From positions 79,879 to 143,878 of the IMG/VR virus record IMGVR_UViG_3300037042_003932: DNA of 64,000 nucleotides. One strand, given 5' to 3'. The stretch's first letter is position 1; each line of letters begins with the position of its first letter. Under the pieces are notes generated by a model that saw only the letters and a list, made by a program, of their open reading frames with translations, ran no database searches and was not told the origin of the DNA. Position numbers and translations under genes: made by a program. Positions 26,921 through 35,934 of the stretch are shown here, in pieces. Origin of the DNA: a virus.

Positions 26921-27181
26921 TTATTGCCTCGTCTGAAATTGTACGTCTGAAGAGTAGTCGGCTACGTCCATCAGCGAAGTCTCGTTAACAATGGTAAACG
27001 CTGTAGAAACAATAGGCGGTCTCATAGAGGGCACGTCATACGCGAAGGTTTTTCGTAGACTCGCCAGCATTGTATCGTTGACATGACGCAGCAAGAACTC
27101 CGCACGCGGCGGGATTTTCTTTGTTCTGGGGGTTGCAGGCTGTGTAACCTGCGACTGGATAAGCTGGATGTCGGTAATCAT
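26921..27181 (-). CDS. Small hypothetical tail protein
   Basis: An 86-aa protein with its start just after the tape-measure stop and a weak GGTGA site. The N-terminus is basic and proline-containing (TPRTKKIPPRAEFLLRHV). No family is recognised. Its location suggests a small baseplate or tail component. Confidence 0.6.
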   Translation of the reverse strand: MITDIQLIQSQVTQPATPRTKKIPPRAEFLLRHVNDTMLASLRKTFAYDVPSMRPPIVSTAFTIVNETSLMDVADYSSDVQFQTRQ

Positions 27182-27187
27182 CTAGTA

Positions 27188-30100
27188 TCACCCGTCCGTT
27201 GTGTTACCTTGGGTTTGCGGATTAACTTGTGCGTTCTTCTCAGCTTGTTGACGCGCAAACGCTGCGAGGGCTTTTGCACCAGTAGCGAAGTCTTTGGTCG
27301 CAGGAGCAAAATTCTCAAACGCTCTTTCCATAGAAGCAGCTACCGAGTCAATAGCAGCCATGGACCCAGCTAACTGGTCCGCTTCAGATCCCGTAGCCTC
27401 GAGCATGCTGATATCTTTACCAGCAGCACCCGTGGCACCCGCGACTCCCTCTTTTTCGAAAGAAGCTTTAGCCTTCTCCATCTCGCCCGAGGAATCCATC
27501 TTCTTAGCCGCTAAATACCTCCTAGCGGCTGCTGCTTGTCGCGGGTTAACACGCTCTATGGCCTTTATATCCACCTCGGTAATGTTAGCCAGTTTATCTC
27601 GACCAAAAGATGTACCCGTGAAATCTGAAGTTAGCGCATCACCCATAGTTTCAATCGCGGCGTCAGTTCTTTCAGATACCTTTATAAGCTGTCTCCCAAG
27701 AGTCTCAGAAGTACCACCTATAGATCTGTTATATTCTCCGGCTCTACGGAGTTGTGCTTTAGCTTCCGCCGAAATAATCGTCTTACCGTTAGAGTCAGTA
27801 CCTAACGCAACTTCCTCTAGCGTCTTGTCAGCCATAGCCTGTAACTGTTTAGCTGTAGCCTTAGGATTCTCCCGTTGCAGAGTGCTTATAAGTAAAGCTC
27901 TGTCTTTTTCGGTAGGTGTGCCCGCGCTACCACCATAAACTATACCCATAGCTACTTGCTGAGCTGCTGATGTCCCCAACAAAGAATCCTGGAGTGCTTG
28001 GGAATCTGTCCCGAATAAACCTCCACCCTGTATAGCAGAAAGAGAGAAGTTAATCGACTCTTTGGTATCTCGTATCTTTTGTTGAACATCTTCAAGATTA
28101 CCCATTCCAGAACCCGTATTAAATTCAGCTTCGCTAGTGGCTAAAATATTGGCCCCCTTCTCATTAGCCGCTACATCCTTGGCAAAGCGCACACCTCCAC
28201 CTGTAATGGCAGATTTATCCTCAGTCGATAACGTATCATAAAACTTCTGAGCTGCGTTCCACGCCCCCGTTGGATTCGTTTTGACCATAGCCGCAAACTC
28301 AGGTTTAGCGTTCATCAATTTCTTTATCGCGAGGTTTCGTACATCCTTAGACGTCACCTGACCATTGAACCCTACTCGCGTATACTTACTCTCAGCGTAG
28401 CGACCAACATCATGTCCTAAACCCATAATGAAATTCGTGCTGTTAATGCCTAATCTCTGCGATAGCGCCTCTTTAGCGTCCATTGATTTTTCATCTGACG
28501 CTAAGGTGTTAGCTTTATTGGCGTCTACGTATACCGCCCCCGCTTCTTTCCTGGCAGCTGCTGCTACTTTCTGTTGGTTGCGAATCTCATCAGGCGACAA
28601 CCTCTGCTTCATAAGCCAACCCATGCCTTTTTCCGCTGTGCCGTAGTCAATGTCAGCCCCAGCCACAGCCAAAGCTACACTCGCACCGCCAGAAGCAAAA
28701 GCTATAGGGATATTCGCCAATGGAGAAACCACACGTAACGCTTTCTCACGCCACCCCATTTCTCCCTGGTTATCACCTCTAGCTAAGAAAGCAGCGTCAC
28801 GCCAGACATCAGCACCACTACGCCCCGAAGGGTCAGACGAGGTAATAGACATACCCTTGGTCCCACGAACACGTTTTCTGCTAGCCCACGCGTCTACTTG
28901 GGAAGTAGAAAGACCTCCGTAGGGAGACTCACTCACATAATAGTCCCCACGCTCCCGAGCTTCTTCTTTTCGCTTAGTGTCAGCCCAACTCTCAGTAAGA
29001 GCACCAATACTCCGTCCGATCCCAAGTCCACCACCAGTGCCAGAACCAACCATGTTTCCAACAGTTCGTCGGACGTCATCCCACATGCCCGGCGTTCTAT
29101 CTTTGATATCTTTGTACTGCTGACGCGCCAACTCATCACGTTGCCGGTGATTACCTTCGCGTAACGACTTCCAGAACTCAGGACTAGATGCCATCTTCAG
29201 CATATCCGACGCCACTTCACTTCCGTACATCTTCGTAGCGCCAACAGCAAAAGCTCCAGCTCCCTTCAAGCCGAATTGCTGCCCTAGGCTCAAAGCACTT
29301 TGATACCGCATGGCCATCTGTTGTTCTGGGGACATCGACCTGGAAATCTCGTCGTTCATATCCCGAGACTGCAAGCCATAGAGAGCCAAAGCACCAACAC
29401 CACCACTCTGAGCAGCACGAGCGAGATTGTTCGCCGCGCCCATCACAAAGCCTGTAGCTCCACCACGACCACTCATCTGACCTGCCATCTGGCCGTAGTT
29501 CACACCCCAAGAGCCATTCTGGAAGGACGACATCGAAGCCCCAACGATGGGCATCGACATCATCGCCGCTTGGGCTTGCATGTTTCGCTGAGCCACACCA
29601 GAAACACCACCACGAAGAGCCAGTTCTGCGGGACTAAACACACCAGCAGAGACAGCCTGCTTCGCAGCCATAGCCGAAAACATCCCAAAGTTCATACCCG
29701 AAGCTCCGGATAAGCCCATCCCCTGATACAGCATGGAGCCCGCGCCACCGGCCTCCATAATTCCTTCGATAGTTGTACCTGCAGAACGCGAGTACCTGCG
29801 CATATTTCCGGCAGCAGCCGTCATGTCGTTCATAGAGAAACCCATGTTCTGCATGGACGCCATTCTACGAATAAGGCTATTCATATCAGGATCGTTAGTC
29901 AGCTCCATGAACTTCTTAACGCTGATCGCAGCTTTTCGGAGTTGCTCCTTAATCTGGTCAGTGTTCTGCGCGAAGTCCATAAGCCCAGCCTGTCCACCTG
30001 TGGATAACATCTGCATCATGTCGCCACGGGAGAACATGCCTCCGGTCTGTTGCTGGAACGACCGGCTATCAACCATATCCATGATTCCCGTAGCTAATTG

Positions 30101-30904
30101 ACGTGATGCTCCACGAGTAAGACCCATCCCCGACTGATGCAGCTGGGAACCACCAACCACAAAGTTCTGGGACATGTGCTGGATACCAGCTCCCATCTGT
30201 CGAGCTTCCAACTGTGGACGGAAGGGCATCATGGCAAGGTCGCCCATACCCCCTGAGAGACCCGACACTCCTGCCCCTATCATACCGATAGCCGCGCCCA
30301 AGAGTGGCGAACCCATACGCCCACCCATGGCCGCTCCCGCAAACGCACCTATCCCATACCCAGCCATGTTACCGCCTGCTCGAGGCGCTTGCATCGCGTA
30401 GCTGTAAATAGCATCTGCTCTGTAATCCCTCTGGCGCATCTCCTGGTCCCAGGCTGTCTGGAACATCGGCCTGGGAATTTGCGGCGTAAAGGGAGTCTGG
30501 ATGAGCGGCATCGAGTACATCGGGGGAATAGGAGCATAATTCGCACTCTGCATAGGTGGACGGAAGACGCCCATGCTCGCAGGAGTCATCATGATGGGTG
30601 AGGGTAAGTTCATCTGAGGACTACCCATAGCCCCACCCATCATGTTGGCCATGTACGGGTTAAACGACTGCATCGACTGTGCAGCAGAGAACTGGTGCTG
30701 GAACTGCTGACCAAAAGCCATGAGCTGTGGCATGTTACGCGCCACTTGGGGGCCAATAGTCGAGGCGTACTGTAGATTCGCGGTCGCTTGTGCCGACAAC
30801 TCAGCTGCTATCTGTGCCGGTGACTTTATCGGACCGGCCATCGTCGGCTGACCAACGCCAGGGAACAAACCCAAGTTCGCCTGCATACTATTGAAGTCAG
30901 ACAT
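27188..30904 (-). CDS. Tape-measure-like protein
   Basis: A 1238-aa protein, one of the longest in the operon. The first about 550 residues are strikingly Met/Gly/Ala/Gln-rich with hydrophobic Gly-rich helices (GAAIGMIGAGVSGLSGGMG). The second half is helical and charged. Length, helical bias, hydrophobic patches and position right after two chaperone-like genes fit a tape-measure protein, which sets tail length and may insert in the host membrane. At about 1.5 A per residue it would span roughly 185 nm. A central-spike or ejected internal protein is the alternative. Confidence 0.72.
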   Translation of the reverse strand: MSDFNSMQANLGLFPGVGQPTMAGPIKSPAQIAAELSAQATANLQYASTIGPQVARNMPQLMAFGQQFQHQFSAAQSMQSFNPYMANMMGGAMGSPQMNLPSPIMMTPASMGVFRPPMQSANYAPIPPMYSMPLIQTPFTPQIPRPMFQTAWDQEMRQRDYRADAIYSYAMQAPRAGGNMAGYGIGAFAGAAMGGRMGSPLLGAAIGMIGAGVSGLSGGMGDLAMMPFRPQLEARQMGAGIQHMSQNFVVGGSQLHQSGMGLTRGASRQLATGIMDMVDSRSFQQQTGGMFSRGDMMQMLSTGGQAGLMDFAQNTDQIKEQLRKAAISVKKFMELTNDPDMNSLIRRMASMQNMGFSMNDMTAAAGNMRRYSRSAGTTIEGIMEAGGAGSMLYQGMGLSGASGMNFGMFSAMAAKQAVSAGVFSPAELALRGGVSGVAQRNMQAQAAMMSMPIVGASMSSFQNGSWGVNYGQMAGQMSGRGGATGFVMGAANNLARAAQSGGVGALALYGLQSRDMNDEISRSMSPEQQMAMRYQSALSLGQQFGLKGAGAFAVGATKMYGSEVASDMLKMASSPEFWKSLREGNHRQRDELARQQYKDIKDRTPGMWDDVRRTVGNMVGSGTGGGLGIGRSIGALTESWADTKRKEEARERGDYYVSESPYGGLSTSQVDAWASRKRVRGTKGMSITSSDPSGRSGADVWRDAAFLARGDNQGEMGWREKALRVVSPLANIPIAFASGGASVALAVAGADIDYGTAEKGMGWLMKQRLSPDEIRNQQKVAAAARKEAGAVYVDANKANTLASDEKSMDAKEALSQRLGINSTNFIMGLGHDVGRYAESKYTRVGFNGQVTSKDVRNLAIKKLMNAKPEFAAMVKTNPTGAWNAAQKFYDTLSTEDKSAITGGGVRFAKDVAANEKGANILATSEAEFNTGSGMGNLEDVQQKIRDTKESINFSLSAIQGGGLFGTDSQALQDSLLGTSAAQQVAMGIVYGGSAGTPTEKDRALLISTLQRENPKATAKQLQAMADKTLEEVALGTDSNGKTIISAEAKAQLRRAGEYNRSIGGTSETLGRQLIKVSERTDAAIETMGDALTSDFTGTSFGRDKLANITEVDIKAIERVNPRQAAAARRYLAAKKMDSSGEMEKAKASFEKEGVAGATGAAGKDISMLEATGSEADQLAGSMAAIDSVAASMERAFENFAPATKDFATGAKALAAFARQQAEKNAQVNPQTQGNTTDG

Positions 30905-31283
30905 CTTTTCTCTTTTCCAGCATCTCTTTGAACTGCTCGTCTGTAACAGTCATCTGTTCAATTTTCCGCATCATCCGAGCCTGCTCAGCCGCTTTTCGTA
31001 CTTGATCTAGTATCCGTCGTTGTCTACTAGACTTGTACTTAGAATTGTAGCGCAGCTGGTAGAGTTCTTCCTTATACTCTTCAAGGAGCCCATCTACCGC
31101 GTCATCCTTCAGCCCAAAACCAACTGAAATCACGCGCACAAGCAACGAAACTAGCGAGAACTTTTCGTTTTTCTCCCGTAAAATACTTTCAAAGAGCAGA
31201 CGTTCTTGGAACGAACCAGTTGGTGGCAGCGGTGCATTATGCATATACGCATAAGACCTCACATGGCCCGCTGCCGAATTCAA
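30897..31283 (-). CDS. Tail assembly chaperone-like protein, possible frameshift product C-part
   Basis: A 128-residue frame in the -1 phase relative to the gene before it. Read alone it would start at TTG (31281-31283) overlapping the previous TGA (TTGA), with only a poorly placed AGGA. The protein is helical and charged (LLEEYKEELYQLRY, RRILDQVRKAAEQARMM). Tailed phages commonly express two overlapping ORFs before the tape measure as G and a G-T frameshift fusion. The run of five T at the junction (GGATTTTTGA) would allow a slip from TTT to TTT. The gene overlaps the tape-measure start by 8 nt. Confidence 0.72.
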   Translation of the reverse strand: MNSAAGHVRSYAYMHNAPLPPTGSFQERLLFESILREKNEKFSLVSLLVRVISVGFGLKDDAVDGLLEEYKEELYQLRYNSKYKSSRQRRILDQVRKAAEQARMMRKIEQMTVTDEQFKEMLEKRKDV

Positions 31284-31906
31284 AAATCCTGTGGAGCGCC
31301 CTCGCCGAAGATGGCAATCATCTTCTGGTCAAAGTCAAAACAGAACTGTTGTATCTTCAAAGACACATACAGAGGTAAACGCTTGAGTAAACGAAGGCGT
31401 GGTGCAAACGCAGTCTCCATCTCTTCTTCAGTCGCGGTCAACGGGTCGGGATGCTCAAAGTAATGTTCGCCGTATCGGACCAAAGAGGCTGCGGTGTTGT
31501 ACCTGTTCAAGAGCTCCTGAACTGCCGTGGCATACTCAGGTCTCTCGTTATCCAGCATCCGTTGAGCACGAACCATATCATCGTAGACACGAGTTCTCAG
31601 AGTAAGAGTGGCTGGTCCGATCTTGAAGCTCTCTTCGTAATAGCCTTTGGTGACCATCTGCTCCATTACGTGCCGAGATTCTTTGATATCGATCTTCAGG
31701 TCAGCGAGACTTTTGAGATACCGCTCTTCCGGGGATAACACCTTCTCTTCGCCATCTGGGTCTTCTGGGGGTGCAATCTTGGCAATCTCTTCGAGGGACG
31801 CTTCGATTTTTTTACTCTGTAAAGCACTCGTGCGCGGGGCGTTGTCTTTAGGACCCACAAAGTTAGCACCGATAATAGGCATTCCGTCTTTCGTCGCGCC
31901 TGGCAT
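31280..31906 (-). CDS. Tail assembly chaperone-like protein (G-like)
   Basis: A 208-aa protein, first gene of the leftward virion operon. Residues about 60-140 (LKSLADLKIDIKESRHV, YYEESFKIGPATLTLRTRV) fit the general layout of tail-assembly chaperones, where an IG-x3-LTLRTL-like strand precedes a helical tail. It precedes the tape-measure candidate and ends in a T-run at the stop, compatible with -1 frameshifting into the next frame. The start ATG (31904-31906) follows a GAGGTGATGA leader. Confidence 0.7.
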   Translation of the reverse strand: MPGATKDGMPIIGANFVGPKDNAPRTSALQSKKIEASLEEIAKIAPPEDPDGEEKVLSPEERYLKSLADLKIDIKESRHVMEQMVTKGYYEESFKIGPATLTLRTRVYDDMVRAQRMLDNERPEYATAVQELLNRYNTAASLVRYGEHYFEHPDPLTATEEEMETAFAPRLRLLKRLPLYVSLKIQQFCFDFDQKMIAIFGEGAPQDF

Positions 31907-31940
31907 TCATCACCTCTTTGTAGCTGAATGTTAAAACTGG

Positions 31941-31966
31941 TAATACCATATCTTTTTTGGTATAAA
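31941..31966. promoter_or_regulatory. Divergent promoter pair with shared dyad
   Basis: This sits in the 85-nt gap between the leftward virion operon and the rightward DNA-metabolism genes. On the plus strand TTGGTATAAA (31957-31966) is an extended -10. On the minus strand the reverse complement of ATACCA (31943-31948) gives TGGTATTA, also an extended -10, with TTGCTT 16 nt upstream of TATGGT. ATACCA (31943-31948) and TGGTAT (31958-31963) form a perfect inverted repeat, so one regulator could control both directions. Confidence 0.5.
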
Positions 31967-31991
31967 AAGCAAACACTCCGAGGTCGTTGTA

Positions 31992-32573
31992 GTGGAAATA
32001 AGTCAAATCAAAAAGTGCACACTCTGCCCTGAACTCGTGGCTAATCGAAAGAACGTAGTAGGTCTAGAGGGGCAATGCCCAGCTGAAATTCTTTTTCTTA
32101 CGAATGCCCCGCGATCTAGGGAAGACACGCAGAAACGTCCACTCGCTGGGCTGAGTGGAAAGTTCTTTCGAGAGATTGTCGGATTCCTAAAGATAAACGA
32201 GCATTACCGCATAGCCTACATGCCTGTCGTCATGTGCATCCCACCAGAACGATTACCCACAGACCAAGAGATAACCAACTGCAGCACCAACGTCCAATCC
32301 CTCATACGTGCAGTTAAACCAAAGGTTGTGGTTGCTATGGGAATCCATACGCACAGTTTTGTTCTGGGGGTTCCTCTGCATAACATCCGTCCCACCGAGA
32401 ATTGCGGCGAGACCGTCTATTCGAACTTCAACGGAGCCCTACCCCACTCAGTACCTGTTATCCTGACGTTTGACCCCAATGACGTTCTGAGAAATCGTAT
32501 GAAATTCGAGGGGATGTACGTTCGACACTTGAGGGCTGCGGCTCGGCTCGTGTTCGTTCCTCCTCAAAAATAA
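31992..32573 (+). CDS. Family-4-like uracil-DNA glycosylase (divergent)
   Basis: A 193-aa protein from a GTG start with a GAGG site 8 nt upstream. Cysteines C9, C12, C82 and C97 have the C-x2-C-x69-C-x14-C spacing of [4Fe-4S] family 4 UDGs. Residues 37-58 (TNAPRSREDTQKRPLAGLSG) sit where the GEAPG-x2-ED ... PF-x-G-x-AG active-site motif is expected, and VKPKVVVAMG matches the following strand. The usual HPS-type loop near the C-terminus reads TFDPND, so the catalytic His is replaced. It may excise uracil or a related base, or be a non-catalytic binder. Confidence 0.75.
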   Translation: MEISQIKKCTLCPELVANRKNVVGLEGQCPAEILFLTNAPRSREDTQKRPLAGLSGKFFREIVGFLKINEHYRIAYMPVVMCIPPERLPTDQEITNCSTNVQSLIRAVKPKVVVAMGIHTHSFVLGVPLHNIRPTENCGETVYSNFNGALPHSVPVILTFDPNDVLRNRMKFEGMYVRHLRAAARLVFVPPQK

Positions 32574-32596
32574 CCACGGCTAACAAGGAGAATTCA

Positions 32597-34936
32597 ATGA
32601 GATGTCCTAAGTGCGGACTAGAGTTGCCCCATGCTGCTAAGCTCAACACATGCACAATCTGCGGAATACCCCTGGTATATGATGTCCAAGACGTATTCGA
32701 TGACCGCCTCAATGGGATCGTAAGAGAGATTCGCCCAGGCCAGACCCGAATGGCCAAGACCATCGACGCGCATCTGCGAACACCAGAGCAAACGTTCCTA
32801 CTCCTCGAAGGAGGAACAGGTATCGGAAAGAGCTTCGCGTACCTTGTCCCGTCAATCCTTCAACGTAATGAGCAACTACGCGGTACTCTTGCTGCTGACG
32901 TGCTGAAAGACTTTGAAGAAAAGACCATAATCGACGCCAATCTAAAACAGAAGATTGTTATCGCAACGACCAAAAAGGTTCTGCAGAAACAGATATGTTA
33001 CGACGACCTCCGGGATAACCTCATGCCCAAGCTGAACGCGAGCAGCTACGTCTCCGAGGTCATCCTGAAAAGCCAAAGTAACTATGCATGCACCGACCCT
33101 TCAGTGATAAGCACCCTCAAGAATGCTATGGATCGCGAGAACCTCATGGCGTTCATCCGAAGATGCTCAGCCCAAGGACTCTACCCCGAGTCGGATGCTT
33201 GGGACGGCGATAAACCTGTGTGGTGGGATGAGATCAGCGTCGATAACTGCCCCTTTGCTCCTAAGATGGATGCATGCCCTCGGCGTAGTACTTGCTGTCC
33301 TGATATCACCAGGAGCAACTTCCTGGTATCAAACCAAGCTCTGGTATCCACGCTGTTCGCGAACAACCTATTCACATCACGGACCAAATTCGGGGAATGC
33401 AAGATCCTTATCGTAGACGAAGCGCACATGCTCGTGAACAGCTTGTACAACGCGCACACACGGAAGCTCACGTTCAAAGGTCTGAACTCTCTTCTCAAGA
33501 AAGTCCTGTACCATCCGTTCATAGATACAGGTTGGAACCGGGGTATAGTGTCCCCTCACGTGGAAGATGCTGTTACTGGATTCAAGAAACTCCACGACCT
33601 CTGCCACAAGTGGGGTAAGGAGTCCAAGTCTGCCGGTGGCGTCTTGAAGTCAGTAGGATTCCATTGCAGTTTCCTGGAAGCTGACATCCTGGCTGAGCAG
33701 GCACGCATCGTTGAATCTCTGGAAGAGGTGCGTGGTCTCGTCGGTGGGAAAATCGGAACCTCAGGCGACGATGGCGAGTACGATGACCAAGATGAGGTAT
33801 TCAAAGGAGGAGTCCTGGGGTCCAAGGTCAACAAGAACCGAGAACGGAGCGCACATCGCCTAAAGCTCAAGCGCCACTACGACAATATTGGAAACTTTAG
33901 CAATAACCTACAGACAGCGTTCAAGACGTTTGAGACCCGTCTCATTGCTGGGGCTGTACCCGTTGTCACGGAGGACGGTATCGAGATCATCCCAGAGGAC
34001 ATCAGCCAGATTGCCGCCGAGCACTTCAAGGGGGTCAACAAGGTCGTCTTCTTATCTGCTACGATGTGTGTAGGCGGAACCTTCGACTATATACGAAGAC
34101 AGTTCGGTCTGGATCTCGTTCCTGGAGCTAAGATAGTCGAAGAAGTCTTCGAGAGTCCGTTCGACTACAACAAACAAGCAGTCATCTACCTCCCGATCCA
34201 CATGGACACAATCCCTGAGTACGGGTCCAGCCCCGCCTTGAAGAACGTATGGTTCAGACAGATGGCCGAGGAGATCGCTTTCATGGTTGAAGCCTTCCAA
34301 GGTGACGCTCTGATCCTCTTCACCGCTCAGTACGAAATGGACGCCATCTTCGAAATGGTCAAAGAGATAGCTGGTGTATGGAGCAACGTCACGTACATCA
34401 AGATGGAGAAGGGTCGGGGTGAATACTTTCTGGATAAATACATGGCGACAGACAAAGCCGCGTTATTCGGTATGAAGTCATACTGGGAAGGCATCGACAT
34501 CCCTGGAGACAAGCTGCGCCTCGTGGTAATCGCGAAGCTCCCGTTCCCAATGCAAAGCGACCCAACCATCGCCCTCGAGACCCAAAGAGCAAAAGCTGCA
34601 GGCTCAAACGATTTTAATACAGTGCAAATACCCCGGATGCTCTTCGATCTCCGTCAGGGAGCTGGACGTCTTATACGCCGTAAAACAGATGTGGGTATCG
34701 TAGCGGTGCTCGACGCTCGCATGTGGACAGGGGGCGGTAAGGACAGCGTGCAGAAGCTACAAAGGCTTCGAAAGTTAAAAGAAGCAGGCCAACCCATTAG
34801 CCCAATGGGGTATGGTTTAAGGGCTTTTAACGCTATTGGGTTCAAAAACCGCATTGACACTCGAGAGAAATTCCTTAAAGTGTTGGAGAAGATAAACAAT
34901 CGCCCTGGTTTACAGGGTAATGAAAAGGAAGAATAA
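32597..34936 (+). CDS. dinG: DinG/XPD-type superfamily 2 helicase with N-terminal zinc ribbon
   Basis: A 779-aa protein. C3, C6, C19 and C22 form an N-terminal zinc ribbon. Walker A is GGTGIGKS at 72-79. A cysteine set in the 150-240 region (YACTDPS, NCPFAPKMDACP, STCCPD) occupies the Fe-S domain position of XPD/DinG. The DEAH box is at about 274-277 (IVDEAH). VVFLSATM and QGAGRLIRR near residue 690 are the later motifs. Family members unwind forked DNA, R-loops and D-loops 5' to 3' using ATP. AAGGAG lies before the ATG. It sits 23 nt after the UDG gene, suggesting joint repair or replication work. Confidence 0.9.
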   Translation: MRCPKCGLELPHAAKLNTCTICGIPLVYDVQDVFDDRLNGIVREIRPGQTRMAKTIDAHLRTPEQTFLLLEGGTGIGKSFAYLVPSILQRNEQLRGTLAADVLKDFEEKTIIDANLKQKIVIATTKKVLQKQICYDDLRDNLMPKLNASSYVSEVILKSQSNYACTDPSVISTLKNAMDRENLMAFIRRCSAQGLYPESDAWDGDKPVWWDEISVDNCPFAPKMDACPRRSTCCPDITRSNFLVSNQALVSTLFANNLFTSRTKFGECKILIVDEAHMLVNSLYNAHTRKLTFKGLNSLLKKVLYHPFIDTGWNRGIVSPHVEDAVTGFKKLHDLCHKWGKESKSAGGVLKSVGFHCSFLEADILAEQARIVESLEEVRGLVGGKIGTSGDDGEYDDQDEVFKGGVLGSKVNKNRERSAHRLKLKRHYDNIGNFSNNLQTAFKTFETRLIAGAVPVVTEDGIEIIPEDISQIAAEHFKGVNKVVFLSATMCVGGTFDYIRRQFGLDLVPGAKIVEEVFESPFDYNKQAVIYLPIHMDTIPEYGSSPALKNVWFRQMAEEIAFMVEAFQGDALILFTAQYEMDAIFEMVKEIAGVWSNVTYIKMEKGRGEYFLDKYMATDKAALFGMKSYWEGIDIPGDKLRLVVIAKLPFPMQSDPTIALETQRAKAAGSNDFNTVQIPRMLFDLRQGAGRLIRRKTDVGIVAVLDARMWTGGGKDSVQKLQRLRKLKEAGQPISPMGYGLRAFNAIGFKNRIDTREKFLKVLEKINNRPGLQGNEKEE

Positions 34937-34937
34937 G

Positions 34938-35225
34938 ATGGCAAGAGCAGCGGGGAGCAAAATCGTGACGTGTCCCAACGTCAAGTGTGGGTCGAGAATC
35001 TGCGGTATTCCCGGGGAGTCGATCCTCTGCAAGAAGTGCGGTACGAAGGTGCGCCTGACCAAGGCCGTCCTCGCTGCGGAGTCCGAGAAGAAGGGTGGCG
35101 CAACCGTAGCCCCCAAAGCAGTGAAGAAGATCGAAAAGAAGATCGAAAAGAAGGTCGAGAAGAAGAGCAAGAAGATGCCTGTGGCCGAGCCCGTTAAGCG
35201 CGGTCGCAGGGCGAAGGCAGCATAG
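34938..35225 (+). CDS. Small zinc-ribbon protein with Lys-rich tail
   Basis: A 95-aa protein. I chose the ATG at 34938 with AGGA 8 nt upstream, one nt after the helicase stop; an in-frame ATG at 34920 would overlap the helicase. Cysteines in CPNVKCGSRIC and CKKCG suggest a zinc ribbon in the first 40 residues. The C-terminal half is repetitive and very basic (KKIEKKIEKKVEKK). This combination suggests a nucleic-acid-binding partner of the helicase. It is the last gene before a strong terminator. Confidence 0.72.
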   Translation: MARAAGSKIVTCPNVKCGSRICGIPGESILCKKCGTKVRLTKAVLAAESEKKGGATVAPKAVKKIEKKIEKKVEKKSKKMPVAEPVKRGRRAKAA

Positions 35226-35247
35226 TTAACAACAAGTCGTCTCTCGG

Positions 35248-35283
35248 AAAAACGCCGTAGCTAATCCCTACGGCGTTTTTTTT
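35248..35283 (+). terminator. Rho-independent terminator
   Basis: CGCCGTAG (35253-35260) and CTACGGCG (35268-35275) form a perfect 8-bp GC-rich stem with a 7-nt loop, extended by A:T pairs. Eight T residues follow (35276-35283). It ends the UDG-helicase-zinc ribbon transcript. Confidence 0.9.
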
Positions 35284-35288
35284 GGTTC

Positions 35289-35317
35289 TTGACAACAAGC
35301 TGTTAATTACACATAAG
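35289..35317 (+). promoter_or_regulatory. Sigma-70-like promoter just after the terminator
   Basis: TTGACA (35289-35294) is a perfect -35 box. A 17-nt spacer leads to CATAAG (35312-35317), a 4/6 match to TATAAT. Transcription would start about 35324, next to the ATG at 35325, so the first gene could be read from a leaderless mRNA; no Shine-Dalgarno is visible there. Confidence 0.6.
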
Positions 35318-35324
35318 CTGTTAT

Positions 35325-35789
35325 ATGCGATTCACTATTGGAATTTCTACAAAACAAAAGTTGGACGGGTCCTTCATTATCTGCGCGGCTACGTGGTTTG
35401 CTCAAAAGCCATCGTTTAAACTGGCCGATGCTGATATCGAAAAAATGAAGAAGTCTCTGCTGTCCCTGGTGTTCACTGAAAGTAGAAAAGAATCCGTAGC
35501 CATAAACGCAGCAATAACCCGAAGTGTCGAACAGCTGTTCCTACAGGAGTTAATCGCAAACCCTGAGAATGGATATCCCCCCATAATCATCCATGCCCCT
35601 GCTCAATCCCGAGTAGTATCCACGAAGTACAAGTTCACACCCGCAAGGGGGTGTTGGCTTATGAATTGTGCCAAAAACGCCATAGAGGAGTACTATGTCA
35701 CTCAACTTTCCAAAGCCGGAGGATATGCATCCACACGTAACGTCAAGGCAGTGCGGACGCTGTCGAAAACCTTTGCAGCCAGGGGATAG
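35325..35789 (+). CDS. Hypothetical protein, possibly leaderless
   Basis: A 154-aa protein that I do not recognise. It begins with a beta strand (MRFTIGISTKQKLDGSFIICAATWF) and continues helical, with VAINAAITRSVEQLFLQEL. A terminal Arg/Lys-rich segment is encoded in the 95 nt shared with the next gene. No ribosome binding site precedes the ATG, and the upstream promoter places the mRNA start at or next to it. A nucleotide-binding or nuclease-like fold is conceivable, but no catalytic motif is evident. Confidence 0.65.
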   Translation: MRFTIGISTKQKLDGSFIICAATWFAQKPSFKLADADIEKMKKSLLSLVFTESRKESVAINAAITRSVEQLFLQELIANPENGYPPIIIHAPAQSRVVSTKYKFTPARGCWLMNCAKNAIEEYYVTQLSKAGGYASTRNVKAVRTLSKTFAARG

Positions 35790-35934
35790 AGTAACGATGG
35801 CATTCATCTTTACAAACATCGCCCTAGACCCGGTTCATCAAATTGTCCCCGGAGCTGAATTGAGTGAAGAATTCGAGCTAGTGCATATCCACTGTGGTGA
35901 CACACGACTGAACATCGTAGGGACAAGCTCATGA
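35695..35934 (+). CDS. Small zinc-knuckle-like protein in long overlap
   Basis: A 79-aa protein in another frame from the end of the preceding gene (95-nt overlap). The start ATG at 35695 has GAGGAG 5 nt upstream, which makes the overlap credible. CGRCRKPLQPGDRV at residues 20-33 and HIHCGD near 65-70 suggest a zinc-binding CxxC ... HxxC site. It is followed by an ATGA overlap into the next gene. Confidence 0.65.
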   Translation: MSLNFPKPEDMHPHVTSRQCGRCRKPLQPGDRVTMAFIFTNIALDPVHQIVPGAELSEEFELVHIHCGDTRLNIVGTSS

